Positions 52,406 to 61,193 of a stretch of DNA of 64,000 bases are shown here, in pieces. Source of the stretch: Clostridiales bacterium (GTDB lineage: Bacteria > Bacillota > Clostridia > Saccharofermentanales > Saccharofermentanaceae). Position 1 is the stretch's first letter. Each line of letters begins with the position of its first letter. The stretch spans positions 1-64,000 of the forward strand of contig JAFZBN010000005.1 of NCBI GenBank assembly GCA_017561715.1, written 5' to 3'. The notes beneath the pieces were generated by a model that did not search any database, was not told the origin of the DNA, and worked only from the letters and a program-made list of their open reading frames with translations. The position numbers were made by a program, and so were the translations under genes.

Positions 52406-52433
52406 TGCAGAGGCAGTTATTCCCGAGAAAAGA

Positions 52434-55064
52434 TCAGGACGGCTCTGTTCCGAATATCGCCTTGTCTCCGGATCTTATCACGATCTTATCCGCGGCGCCT
52501 CTGGAATAGTCATCGGAAAGGTCAAAGTCGGACCAGTCGTTGTGATGGATCGAGAACTGAACGACGAGCTTATCCCCGGCCGCAAGTTTTCCCGATCCGA
52601 AAGAACCGATCGTGCAGACCGTATCCGCGCCCGTCTTTTTCGGATCCACCTTGGCAAAAGTACCCGTAACGCTGTTGATCGCCGTGTAGTTTCCACCTTT
52701 GGCGTTTACCGCCGAATGATAGCAGTCGAAAGCAAGCACTCCCGAGTTTTCGTTCGTGAAGTAGTAAAGGATCGAAAGTGAACCGAGGTCGATCGTGTCT
52801 TTCCCTGTGTTCTCGATCGTCATGTTACCCGCGACCGCGTTGCCTTTGCCGCTCATGTTGTACTCGATCGAAACAGATACCGTGCCGTTTCCGGAAGGCG
52901 CCGAAGGCGCCGCCGGAGCGGTCGTTGTCTGAGCCGGTGTCGTATCCGAAGGCGCATCCGGAACCGGCGCCACACTGCTTCCGTCCGGAGTCTGTCCATA
53001 AACGAGAACACCGTCTTCAAAGAGGCAAACCTGTGCCGAAGACGCGGCATCCGAAGGAAGTCCGGTCACACGGAACTGTACTTCTTTTTTGTATTCTTCC
53101 TGTCCGCCCGGATAGCAGGAATACTCCTTGAAAAGCACCTGTACATACGCGTTCCCGCTCTGATCCTGTTTGATCTCGATGGAACGGGTATCCTGTGAAT
53201 ACGAAGACGAAACCGAAAGGTCGGACAGTGCTTTTCCCGAAGGAAGCGCGAAATAGTAGCGCAGCTCGAGATCCTTCGGCGCTCTTGCCGGCCATCCCGT
53301 CATGTTATAAGTGATCGCCTTGATCTCCAAAAAGTCAGATCCGCTCGCGTTGACGGTCGCGTCCACTTTATACTCTTCGCCGACTGCCTCTCCCGCGCCG
53401 AATCCGGTCAGCGTCTGGCCGTGATAGCGGGTGTAGAGCTTGGCCATAAGGCCCGTAAAACCGGCATTATAGTCGCACGCAACTTCGTTGGTATTGTAGT
53501 TAGAAACTTCATCGGTATATCCGTCCGAAGCGTCCGGGCCGCCGACCAGCGCGCCGCAAAGCACGTGTCTCGAAGTTCCGGGTTCGTTCATGTTGTCGCA
53601 GTAGGAACCCTGCGCCGTACGGTGGTGCGGGTGCTGCGGATAGCTGTCGCCGAATCCGATCACATAGGAAAAGCCCGTGTCGCCCAGCGCGTAGTTCGCC
53701 TGTGAAACGGCGAAGTTCCAGTACGTATCCTTCTTTGCCGACGGGCAGAGATCCGTCTCGCTGTAGACCGCCGCGACAAATCCCGTGGTCGTCGCGTAGC
53801 GCAGAGATCCCCAGCTGTCCAGCCATGCAAGGCCCTTCGGCGTATACGTGATGCGGTCGCCCGAAGCGGTTCCCGTCGTCCAGAAATCGAGATGCTGCTC
53901 GATTGCCTGCGTATAGGTGCTCTCACCTGTTTCCTGTGCAAGAAGGAGTGCCGCGCCGATGTGCACATCGTCCCAGCACAAAGACCAGTTGTAGTCCTGA
54001 TTTGCCTTCGGATAGTACTCTTTTGCCTTACTTAAGTAAGCACCGTCACCGGTCGCGCGATAAAGCCACACGCCCGCCCAGCAGAGCTCGTCGTAGTATC
54101 CGCTCCAGGAGTTGTAGAAGCCGTTCGCGGCGGTATATCCGTCATCGCTCTTGTACTTGTCGGCAAAGGCGAAAAGGGACTTCGCATGTTCGAGGCAAGT
54201 CGCACTGAAAGCAGGATCGATCTCTTTGAAAAGAATGCCGCAGACGGCCAAAGAAGCGGCTGATTCCGCGGTTACCGCCGAGCCCGGATGATTCGCGTCG
54301 ACATAGTAGGACGGACGTCCCATCTGGTACTCAACGCACTCGCCGCTGCCCCACCAGCCGTGATCCGCGTTACCGTCACCGACCTGGTAGTAATAAAGCT
54401 CATCCGAAGGATGGCACTTGATGAAATACTCATTTGCCCAGCGGATATCCGCGAGCGCGTACTCAAGCTGCTTGCTCTCTACATATGCGTCCGGATCTTC
54501 GTAGACCGACCAGCCGAGAACAGACGCGGTATAGGCCATCGGAAGATTGAATTTGACGTTATCGCCGGCATCGAACCAGCCTCCGGAAAGATCGAGTCCC
54601 GCGTCGGAACCGTCCTTGAGGCAGGAGTCTCCGCGCCAGTTCGAACGTGTCTGCTCCGGAAGATCTCCGCTTCGTTGCAGTTCATAGAAAAGAAGCGACT
54701 TCTGAAGCGCTTCGCCGTAGTTATATTTTCCGCTGCCTTCGGTTCCCTCGTAACCGTCACCGTTGATCGTTCCGATCTTTCCATCAGACCCGGAATCCAC
54801 CACCGACGGAAGTGTCGGAAGCGAAATGTCCGCCGACTCAGAAGCCTCAGTATCCGTAACTTTGGAAGATATTTCTCCGCTTTCCGAAGAAGCATCGACG
54901 ACATTCTCGATCGAGGGTTCTCCCGATGTATCTTTCGCGTCGTTTTTCTTCGCGAAAGTCTTTTTCCATGCGTAAACGACGCCGCCGATGACCAGCGCCA
55001 CCATAAGAAAAATGCCGCATAACACGGCAATTTTAGTCTTCTCTTTCATCTTTTCCGACTTCAT
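52434..55064 (-). CDS. Membrane-anchored GH9 endoglucanase with two CBM3 modules
   Basis: 876 residues. A non-cleaved-looking N-terminal helix (about 12-33) and a Ser/Glu/Asp-rich spacer (to about 113) display a family 9 cellulase. Catalytic landmarks: GGWFDAGDN (Asp165, Asp168), YPQHPHHR near 477 and NTNEVACDYNAGF with the acid Glu527. A fused CBM3c-like module (about 564-694) follows, as in processive endoglucanases, then a Thr/Pro/Ala linker (about 698-726) and a second CBM3 (about 728-876). It cleaves cellulose at the cell surface. No dockerin is present. The start overlaps the DEAD-helicase gene by 32 bp and uses AGGAG 10 nt upstream. Confidence 0.95.
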   Translation of the reverse strand: MKSEKMKEKTKIAVLCGIFLMVALVIGGVVYAWKKTFAKKNDAKDTSGEPSIENVVDASSESGEISSKVTDTEASESADISLPTLPSVVDSGSDGKIGTINGDGYEGTEGSGKYNYGEALQKSLLFYELQRSGDLPEQTRSNWRGDSCLKDGSDAGLDLSGGWFDAGDNVKFNLPMAYTASVLGWSVYEDPDAYVESKQLEYALADIRWANEYFIKCHPSDELYYYQVGDGNADHGWWGSGECVEYQMGRPSYYVDANHPGSAVTAESAASLAVCGILFKEIDPAFSATCLEHAKSLFAFADKYKSDDGYTAANGFYNSWSGYYDELCWAGVWLYRATGDGAYLSKAKEYYPKANQDYNWSLCWDDVHIGAALLLAQETGESTYTQAIEQHLDFWTTGTASGDRITYTPKGLAWLDSWGSLRYATTTGFVAAVYSETDLCPSAKKDTYWNFAVSQANYALGDTGFSYVIGFGDSYPQHPHHRTAQGSYCDNMNEPGTSRHVLCGALVGGPDASDGYTDEVSNYNTNEVACDYNAGFTGLMAKLYTRYHGQTLTGFGAGEAVGEEYKVDATVNASGSDFLEIKAITYNMTGWPARAPKDLELRYYFALPSGKALSDLSVSSSYSQDTRSIEIKQDQSGNAYVQVLFKEYSCYPGGQEEYKKEVQFRVTGLPSDAASSAQVCLFEDGVLVYGQTPDGSSVAPVPDAPSDTTPAQTTTAPAAPSAPSGNGTVSVSIEYNMSGKGNAVAGNMTIENTGKDTIDLGSLSILYYFTNENSGVLAFDCYHSAVNAKGGNYTAINSVTGTFAKVDPKKTGADTVCTIGSFGSGKLAAGDKLVVQFSIHHNDWSDFDLSDDYSRGAADKIVIRSGDKAIFGTEPS

Positions 55065-56178
55065 TGATGTCCAGCTCCTGTGTTGAGACTTTGGTGTAGT
55101 GAAGGATGTCGTCCATCCTCAGACTCTGCGCGTAATTGACGAAAGTGAAAGCCTGTCCGGCTCTTCCGGCTCGGCCCGTTCTTCCGATACGATGCAGATA
55201 GTATTCGTTTTCATTCGGTACTTCAAAGTTAAATACCGTGTCGATATCGGAAACGTCGATACCTCTCGCGGCCACGTCCGTCGCGACGAGTATGTTGAAC
55301 TTTCCTTTTCGGAAATCATCCATGATGCGGTTTCTCGCGCCCTGTCCGATATCACCATGCAGACACTCCGCTTTGTAGCCGAGTCTCTTGATGCCCTCGG
55401 TCACGACACGCACACGCGTCTTCGTGTTGCAGAAAGCCATGACACGGTTACAGTTATACGTTTCCATGAGTTTGCCGAACGCGTCCATCTTCTCTCTTTC
55501 TTCGAGGTGCAGGATGTACTGGCTGATCTTCGGCATGTCTTCTTCCTTCGGAGCGACCTCGATCTCGTCCGCGCCGTCCATGTATTCCCATGTGATGTTC
55601 ATGACTTCACGGCTCATCGTCGCCGAGAACATCGCGATCTGCTTGTCGGAAGGCGTGAGCTTCATGATCTTTCGGATGTCCTTGATAAAGCCCATGTCGA
55701 GCATCTTATCCGCCTCGTCGAGAACAAGTGTATAGATATCGGAGATGTTGATGTTTTTGTGCTGCACGTGATCAAGAAGTCTTCCGGGAGTCGCGACTAC
55801 GATGTGCGGTTTTTTCTTGAGCATCTGGATCTGCTTATCCATCTTCTGTCCGCCGATGATCCCGCAGATCTTTAATCCCTTGATAAAAGCACCTAACGCG
55901 CGAAGTTCCGTGCAGATCTGAAGCGCGAGCTCTCTTGTCGGGCAAAGGATCAGCGCCTGAACGAAATCGGCATCCATGTTGAGGTACTCCAGGATCGGGA
56001 TTCCGAACGCGAAAGTCTTACCCGTTCCCGTCGGCGCCTTCGCGATCACGCAATGGTTATCCATGAGAAGCGGGATCGCCTGTTTCTGTACTGAAGTCGG
56101 TGTTGTCATGCCCATTTTCGCAAGGGCGCGCATGATCTCATCAGAGAGATCCATCTGATCAAAAGAAGTGTATTCCAA
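55033..56178 (-). CDS. DEAD-box RNA helicase
   Basis: 381 residues, a minimal two-RecA-domain helicase with little C-terminal extension. Q-motif region TPTSVQKQAIP, Walker A APTGTGKTFAF, PTRELALQ, ATPGRLL, LDEADKML (DEAD), FSATM (SAT), ATDVAARGIDV and HRIGRTGRAG are all present. It should unwind short RNA duplexes in ribosome assembly or mRNA decay. The start codon appears to be TTG, 9 nt after GAGG; no ATG is suitably placed. It lies 4 bp after the ltaS-like gene and overlaps the cellulase gene, in an unusual three-gene operon. Confidence 0.95.
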   Translation of the reverse strand: MEYTSFDQMDLSDEIMRALAKMGMTTPTSVQKQAIPLLMDNHCVIAKAPTGTGKTFAFGIPILEYLNMDADFVQALILCPTRELALQICTELRALGAFIKGLKICGIIGGQKMDKQIQMLKKKPHIVVATPGRLLDHVQHKNINISDIYTLVLDEADKMLDMGFIKDIRKIMKLTPSDKQIAMFSATMSREVMNITWEYMDGADEIEVAPKEEDMPKISQYILHLEEREKMDAFGKLMETYNCNRVMAFCNTKTRVRVVTEGIKRLGYKAECLHGDIGQGARNRIMDDFRKGKFNILVATDVAARGIDVSDIDTVFNFEVPNENEYYLHRIGRTGRAGRAGQAFTFVNYAQSLRMDDILHYTKVSTQELDINEVGKDERED

Positions 56179-56182
56179 TTAA

Positions 56183-58771
56183 TTATTCCTCGATTTCCGT
56201 TTCCTTTTTCTGCGGCACAAAATAAACCATATCGTAAAGTTCGGAACGCCGCTTGGTAGATTCGAAAACATTATTGTATGTAAGGATGTTGTACTCATTG
56301 ATGATGCCGGTACGATCCGGAACATCCTGCAGATCATAGTATTTGTTTCCGAGACTGTCGTGGATACCCATAGGTGTAAGGATCGGGTACTGGTCGTAGC
56401 AGTCCGCGATCAGGAGATTATACGCCGGAAGATCGATGTCCGCCATCTGAAGAAGCAGAGTGGACAGGTAGTTCAGGCTGATCTCCTTGACCTCATATTC
56501 CGGAATGTCGTAGTTCGCCCAGATGAAGAAGTCGGTCTTATAAAGCTGCATCAGTTCTTCACTGGAAAGATCCTCAAGTTCTTTTCCGAGAAGTGTCTCA
56601 TAGAAACCGTTGAGCATGCTCGGCAGATGGTCCCCGAAGAAGCAGATGAGTACCGGCTCATCAACGGCGCTGAAGTAGTCGATCAGCTCCTGGATGGCGA
56701 TATCGCTCTGTCTGGCAAGAGTCAGGTACTGCTCTGTTTCCGGGAACTTTTCAGGATACTCGACAAGACGGACATCCTGATTGAAATCCGGATCGTTGCT
56801 GTTATAAGCGCCGTGGTTCTGCATCGTTACGTTGAACAGGAACAGCGGGTGCTTCGGATCCTTATGCTCATAAAGATCGATCAGTTTTTCGTATGAGCTG
56901 TGGTCAGAAATATACGAACGGAAATATGTGCAGTCATCATCGAAATCGTCGATGGAAAGGAAGCGGTCAAAGGCCATGCTTCCGTATACCGCCGGACGGT
57001 TCCAGCCACTTGCCAGATACGGATGGATGGCTGCCGTCTGATATCCCTGGCTCTTCAAGAAACGCGGAAGTGATCCGGTGATCGAACCGATATACTGCTG
57101 GTACGGGATACTTCCATCCGGGAAGAAAAGCATCGAGTTACCTGTCAGGAACTCGAATTCGGAATTCGCCGTACCGCCACCGTAAACAGAAACGCTGAGA
57201 TCGCCGTATACGATGTTATCGCCCTGCTTTAAGGCATCCATGTTCGGATGCATCGGCAGGTTCGTTTCAAAATCACCGACCGCGGACATGTCGGAATAAG
57301 ACTCGTTCATGATGCAGATGATCGTCGGCTTCTCATCTTCCTGAAGGACCCTCTGACCTTCCAGCGCGTGCTGTTCTTTTTCAGCTTCGTATTCGAGCAT
57401 GACATCGTTCGGAAGGATATAATGCTCGTCCTGGTTCTCGATCTTTTCTTCGAGCATCTGTACCTGGTCGATGCTGTAGTCATCCGGGACTTCGACGACC
57501 AGGTGCTGGGCATTCATGGTAAGTGCCACCAGAAGACCGTTTTTCATGTAGTTCAGACGCTGGTTACTTGCGTCGTTCACGACACCCATTCTCTCCATCA
57601 TACTGAAATTCGCTTCCTGATATCTTCTGGAGTCGATCAGCGTGACCGTCAGGAAAACAACCAGAACCGCGCCCACCATACCTAAGAAAGCACGGTGCTT
57701 TTTGCTCGCGATACCGTATCTGCACTTGGTAATGATCAGGGTCGTTAAGATGAAAAGAAGTGTCGCGATAATAAGGATCGGTGTCAGTTCTACTCGATAA
57801 CTTCCCGAAACGTTCATGGCCGTTTTCAGTGTAACGACATCCCAAACTACCATCGGCGTGCCTCTCCAGACAAGCTTGAAGTAGTTGAAGATCGCGACCG
57901 AGAAGATGAGGATATTCGCGATGATCGTCGTCAGACGGAATCTGTTAAAGATGACGAACAGCACAACATAGATCACGAGGTAGTAAACGTAGTTGAGGAA
58001 ATATGCCGCAATGGATTTTTCCAGAACGGAGTTGCCGTTAAGAAGCTCCGTAACGATGAACATCAGGATCGGCATGGAGAACAGTACCGCGAAGGTCATG
58101 TATTCTCGGCCCTTTACAGAAAGATCGACGTGAACGATCGCGATCAGCGCGCAGAGGAATACCAGTAAGATACTGACGAACATCGCAAGATAATCCATGC
58201 GGGAATAGCGTACCTGAGTATTGCACTGCAGATGCAGACCCGGCGACATGCCCGGGTAGGAAACTTCGCCCAGTGCGTCCTGAACATCGGAAGATACCCA
58301 TACGGACGGAACTTCTTCGCCGTAAGTATCGACCGCTTCGAGTGACATGATATATGTTTCCGTGATATCCAGGTCTTTTTTGATCTTAAAGCGCAGATAC
58401 TCATTGTCCTTGATCTTTTTGATCGGAACAGACTCTTCGTAAACGATCTTTCCGTCTTCCTTGGAAAGAGTGAAGTGCAACGATCCCTGAGGAGCCATAA
58501 CGTTACCGGACTCCAGGTTGGTCGCCATTCGGATCTCGATAAAATCGACGTGAGGCTGCTCAGGAGTAAACGGCTGCTGAAGCGGCTTTCCGCCGTTGAT
58601 CTTTCCGATCGGATGGGGATTGGTTCCCAGGCAGGAAACGGTCTTTCTGAAAGCAAAAACTCCTGACGCAAATACGACAGTCAGCAGAAGCGCGACCATA
58701 ACTATGAGCACCATAGTCCAGCGCAGTCTGTTCTTCGTCAAACTGAAAGGTTTTTTCGTAAACTTGATCAA
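56183..58771 (-). CDS. LtaS-like phosphoglycerol transferase (sulfatase-fold membrane enzyme)
   Basis: 862 residues. A first helix (about 18-40) and an external beta domain (about 45-190) precede six helices (about 193-395), then an extracellular alkaline-phosphatase/sulfatase domain (about 475-800). The metal/nucleophile motifs are IMNESYSD, GGGTANSEFEFLTG (nucleophile Thr) and FFGDHLPSM, matching lipoteichoic acid synthases that polymerise glycerol phosphate from phosphatidylglycerol. The extra N-terminal beta domain is not in classic LtaS. The start codon appears to be TTG after GAGGG. First gene of the operon with a DEAD helicase and GH9 cellulase. Its promoter shares a block with glmU. 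Confidence 0.9.
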   Translation of the reverse strand: MIKFTKKPFSLTKNRLRWTMVLIVMVALLLTVVFASGVFAFRKTVSCLGTNPHPIGKINGGKPLQQPFTPEQPHVDFIEIRMATNLESGNVMAPQGSLHFTLSKEDGKIVYEESVPIKKIKDNEYLRFKIKKDLDITETYIMSLEAVDTYGEEVPSVWVSSDVQDALGEVSYPGMSPGLHLQCNTQVRYSRMDYLAMFVSILLVFLCALIAIVHVDLSVKGREYMTFAVLFSMPILMFIVTELLNGNSVLEKSIAAYFLNYVYYLVIYVVLFVIFNRFRLTTIIANILIFSVAIFNYFKLVWRGTPMVVWDVVTLKTAMNVSGSYRVELTPILIIATLLFILTTLIITKCRYGIASKKHRAFLGMVGAVLVVFLTVTLIDSRRYQEANFSMMERMGVVNDASNQRLNYMKNGLLVALTMNAQHLVVEVPDDYSIDQVQMLEEKIENQDEHYILPNDVMLEYEAEKEQHALEGQRVLQEDEKPTIICIMNESYSDMSAVGDFETNLPMHPNMDALKQGDNIVYGDLSVSVYGGGTANSEFEFLTGNSMLFFPDGSIPYQQYIGSITGSLPRFLKSQGYQTAAIHPYLASGWNRPAVYGSMAFDRFLSIDDFDDDCTYFRSYISDHSSYEKLIDLYEHKDPKHPLFLFNVTMQNHGAYNSNDPDFNQDVRLVEYPEKFPETEQYLTLARQSDIAIQELIDYFSAVDEPVLICFFGDHLPSMLNGFYETLLGKELEDLSSEELMQLYKTDFFIWANYDIPEYEVKEISLNYLSTLLLQMADIDLPAYNLLIADCYDQYPILTPMGIHDSLGNKYYDLQDVPDRTGIINEYNILTYNNVFESTKRRSELYDMVYFVPQKKETEIEE

Positions 58772-58821
58772 GTGTCCCTCACATCACACGGATACGCATA
58801 CATATCCTAGTTTAATCGTAC

Positions 58822-58856
58822 GCTACCTATTATAAGGGGTTTTTCATTTCTTTCAA
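58822..58856 (-). promoter_or_regulatory. Promoter of the ltaS-like operon
   Basis: Reverse-strand TTGAAA (58851-58856), 16 bp spacer, perfect TATAAT (58829-58834), within the block TGAAAAACC...TTATAATAGGTAG also found before glmU. Confidence 0.75.
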
Positions 58857-58917
58857 TCTCATACCCGATTGTATAATTGCACAGAATTCGGCGCATTACA
58901 CGTTATTCGTTATAAAA

Positions 58918-58955
58918 TTATCGTTTTTCGATAAAAAATGCTTGCATTTCGATAA
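58918..58955. promoter_or_regulatory. Three CGATAA half-sites, putative operator of the DUF2975/YozG cassette
   Basis: TTATCG (58918-58923), CGATAA (58929-58934) and CGATAA (58950-58955). The first two form the inverted repeat TTATCG-TTTTT-CGATAA; the second and third are exactly 21 bp apart, two helical turns. The third lies in the promoter spacer, a position suited to repression by the small HTH protein encoded downstream. Confidence 0.5.
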
Positions 58956-58970
58956 TGACCGTGTTACTAT
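58942..58970 (+). promoter_or_regulatory. Promoter of the DUF2975-YozG-DUF4153/4173 cassette
   Basis: TTGCAT (58942-58947), 17 bp spacer, TACTAT (58965-58970), 37 bp before the first start codon. Confidence 0.6.
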
Positions 58971-59007
58971 AAGCTCAAGCTACATTCTGTATTGGAGGTG
59001 CATTGAT

Positions 59008-59508
59008 ATGAAAACATCTAACAAGACCGGTTACGGTATCTGGCTCAACCTGACCCTGGCTGCCTGCGCCGTCTTTTTCTTCAGCTGCCTGATGGGCGAT
59101 ATCTTCGGATATTCTGTCTGTGATTTCTACTGGAAAGGAACTCTTTCCAACGAAGGTTATGTTTCCTGCCTGTCTTTTTTGAGTGATGAAAAGGTCCGTT
59201 TTTACGTATTCCTTACGTGCTTCTACCTTTCTACGATCCTCACCTATCCGATCATCTACTGTGTCGTGAATCTGGTCATGAACATCAAAAAAGAGAAGAT
59301 CTTCGATAAGGCCAATACCCGCCTGATGACGATCATCACGGCCTGCTGCTTCCTGATCTGCCTGATCTGCCTGATCGGAGCTGCCGCTACGTATTTCCTC
59401 TTCGTGATCTCTCTAGTCGGTCTTTTCGTAGGACTTGTCGTCCAGTGTGTTCGCCTTGTCATGGATAAAGCCATCGATATGCGAAACGAACTGGACCTTA
59501 CAGTATAA
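59008..59508 (+). CDS. DUF2975 family membrane protein
   Basis: 166 residues with four membrane helices: about 10-30, 65-90, 110-135 and 135-155. The layout and the KEKIFDKANTRLMTIITACC segment before helix 3 match DUF2975, a family nearly always followed by a small YozG-type HTH gene. The start ATG has GGAGG 9 nt upstream; an open frame 22 codons longer has no ribosome site and would begin in the promoter. It lies 12 bp before the HTH gene. Function is unknown; it may sense a signal and hold or release the HTH protein. Confidence 0.8.
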   Translation: MKTSNKTGYGIWLNLTLAACAVFFFSCLMGDIFGYSVCDFYWKGTLSNEGYVSCLSFLSDEKVRFYVFLTCFYLSTILTYPIIYCVVNLVMNIKKEKIFDKANTRLMTIITACCFLICLICLIGAAATYFLFVISLVGLFVGLVVQCVRLVMDKAIDMRNELDLTV

Positions 59509-59520
59509 GGTGGTGATCAT

Positions 59521-59739
59521 ATGGCAATCATAGTTAACTTAGACGTAATGATGGCAAAGAGAAAGATCTCCTCGGGAGACCTCGCCGAAAAGATCGGGAT
59601 CACCCCGGCCAACCTCTCTATCTTGAAGAACCAGAAAGCCAAAGCCGTCCGCTTCAGTACACTGAACGACATCTGCGAAGCGCTTTCCTGCCAGCCGGGA
59701 GATATCCTGGAATACCAGCCGGACCAAAAGGAGTCGTAA
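59521..59739 (+). CDS. YozG-like small XRE/Cro transcriptional regulator
   Basis: 72 residues, little more than a helix-turn-helix: VMMAKRKISSGDLAEKIGIT with the recognition part PANLSILKNQKAKAVRFSTL, then CEALSCQPGDILEY. This form, with the NLSILK helix and the CQPGDIL ending, is typical of YozG-like partners of DUF2975 proteins. GGTGGTGAT is its ribosome site. It probably binds the CGATAA repeats upstream of the cassette and represses it, by analogy with small autoregulators; this is inference. Confidence 0.9.
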   Translation: MAIIVNLDVMMAKRKISSGDLAEKIGITPANLSILKNQKAKAVRFSTLNDICEALSCQPGDILEYQPDQKES

Positions 59740-59772
59740 CCCCGGCATAAGAACCCTCTAAAGGAGCGAAAA

Positions 59773-61095
59773 ATGGACACGAAAACAAAGCAGGCTGAGA
59801 CCCTGAAATATCTCAGCCTTGGGTTAAGTTACGCTTTTTCATACGCTTACATCTGGCTATTTACCATGCACAGCAATAGCCCGGTCGCGATCACGGTCTT
59901 CCTGACATGCCTTTCTCTCGGCGCGATCCTGTGGCTGGAGATCTCCATCCGAAGACAACATCTTCTCGGGCATTTCACCCCGAACCGTTTCCAGCGCAAA
60001 GAGACGATCTTCTGGGAAGTGATCCTGGTCCTCCTTTCCGTCAGCACCCTCTCCGGTGACATGAAGGCACTGAGTCTTTTCTTCATCCACGTCGTCGCCA
60101 TCTACATGGTGCTTTCCGGAACCGGACATCTTCTTTCCGAACGCACTTCCTGCCTGCTTCCGGCAGACCTTGCGAACGGAGGCATCCGTCTTCCTTTCGG
60201 AAACATTTTCTCCAGGATCCCCACCATCATCGGCTATTTCCGTGGTTCGAACGAGACCGTCGAAGTCGTCCTTCCCGACGGAACGACCGTTGCCGGACAG
60301 AAAGTGAAAAAGCCCGCCGGTTACTCCTTTGGCGTCTTTTTCGTACTTGTCATCATCGTCGCATTCTTCTTCGCGGCTCTCGATAATCTTGTTTCCGTCG
60401 ACAGCCATTTCGGAGAAGCGGCCATCGCTTTTGACCGCTTCCTCGAATCGCTCACATTCACCGAAGCGTTCGGCAGATTTATCTTTAGCATTCCGGTCGG
60501 CGCTTTCCTTTTCGGACTGTTCCACGGAAGTGTGAAGAAAGATATTTCTACGGAAAAAGCACTGCGCGAGAAACTTGAGTCTTCTTGCCCGAAGCTGCGA
60601 TTCATGCCGGACAAGATCCTCACCGTAGTTCTTCTTCTCTTCTCCACACTTTACGTGATCTTCTTCATCTCGCAGGCAAGTTACATGTTCAGTGCTTTCG
60701 CGGGAGTATTACCGGAAGAATTCACCGCCTCGGAGTACGCTGTCAGCGGCTTTTACGAACTGCTCAACGTCGTGCTCATCAACTTCGCGCTTCTGGCCAC
60801 GATCCGCGTCTTCGGATCACATGACAGCAAGATCCTTCGAAATCTGAGCGTGGTCCTCATGGCCGAAAGCATGCTCTTCGCCACGATCTCCGCGTCCAAG
60901 ATCATCCTGTACATGTCGAGATTCGGATACACCTACTCCAGGATCCTCGGCCTCTGGGGCACCTCAGTGGTATTCGTAGGATCGATCCTCGCGATCATCT
61001 ACCTGACGAAGAAAAAGCAGACATTCGCACCCTGGATGTGGTACTCATCAAGCAGTTATGTTTTAACAGCATTTATCACCTGGTGTTTTACATAA
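59773..61095 (+). CDS. DUF4153/DUF4173-type polytopic membrane protein
   Basis: 440 residues with about ten membrane helices. The AVSGFYELLNVVLINFALLATIR-like region (GFYELLNVVLIN) and the SKIILYMSRFGYTYSRI segment match DUF4153/DUF4173 membrane proteins. A short cytosolic or external loop (about 145-180) contains VEVVLPDGTTVAGQKVKKPA. AAGGAG lies before the ATG, 33 bp after the HTH gene, so it is the last gene of the cassette, followed by a strong terminator. These proteins often accompany DUF2975/HTH regulators in Firmicutes; no biochemical role is known to me. Confidence 0.78.
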   Translation: MDTKTKQAETLKYLSLGLSYAFSYAYIWLFTMHSNSPVAITVFLTCLSLGAILWLEISIRRQHLLGHFTPNRFQRKETIFWEVILVLLSVSTLSGDMKALSLFFIHVVAIYMVLSGTGHLLSERTSCLLPADLANGGIRLPFGNIFSRIPTIIGYFRGSNETVEVVLPDGTTVAGQKVKKPAGYSFGVFFVLVIIVAFFFAALDNLVSVDSHFGEAAIAFDRFLESLTFTEAFGRFIFSIPVGAFLFGLFHGSVKKDISTEKALREKLESSCPKLRFMPDKILTVVLLLFSTLYVIFFISQASYMFSAFAGVLPEEFTASEYAVSGFYELLNVVLINFALLATIRVFGSHDSKILRNLSVVLMAESMLFATISASKIILYMSRFGYTYSRILGLWGTSVVFVGSILAIIYLTKKKQTFAPWMWYSSSSYVLTAFITWCFT

Positions 61096-61100
61096 AAGTT

Positions 61101-61181
61101 GCGCTAAGAAAGATTTCGACGTGCCTCTGAGAACGTAGTTCGAAGCGAAGCACGAGAAACTTTCTTAGCGCATTCTTTTTC
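61101..61181. terminator. Long-stem terminator after the DUF4153/4173 gene
   Basis: GCGCTAAGAAAG (61101-61112) and CTTTCTTAGCGC (61160-61171) form a perfect 12-bp stem, extended by GTGC/GCAC and TTTC/GAAA within the 47-nt loop, and followed by ATTCTTTTT. Confidence 0.75.
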
Positions 61182-61193
61182 TAAACCAAGTGA

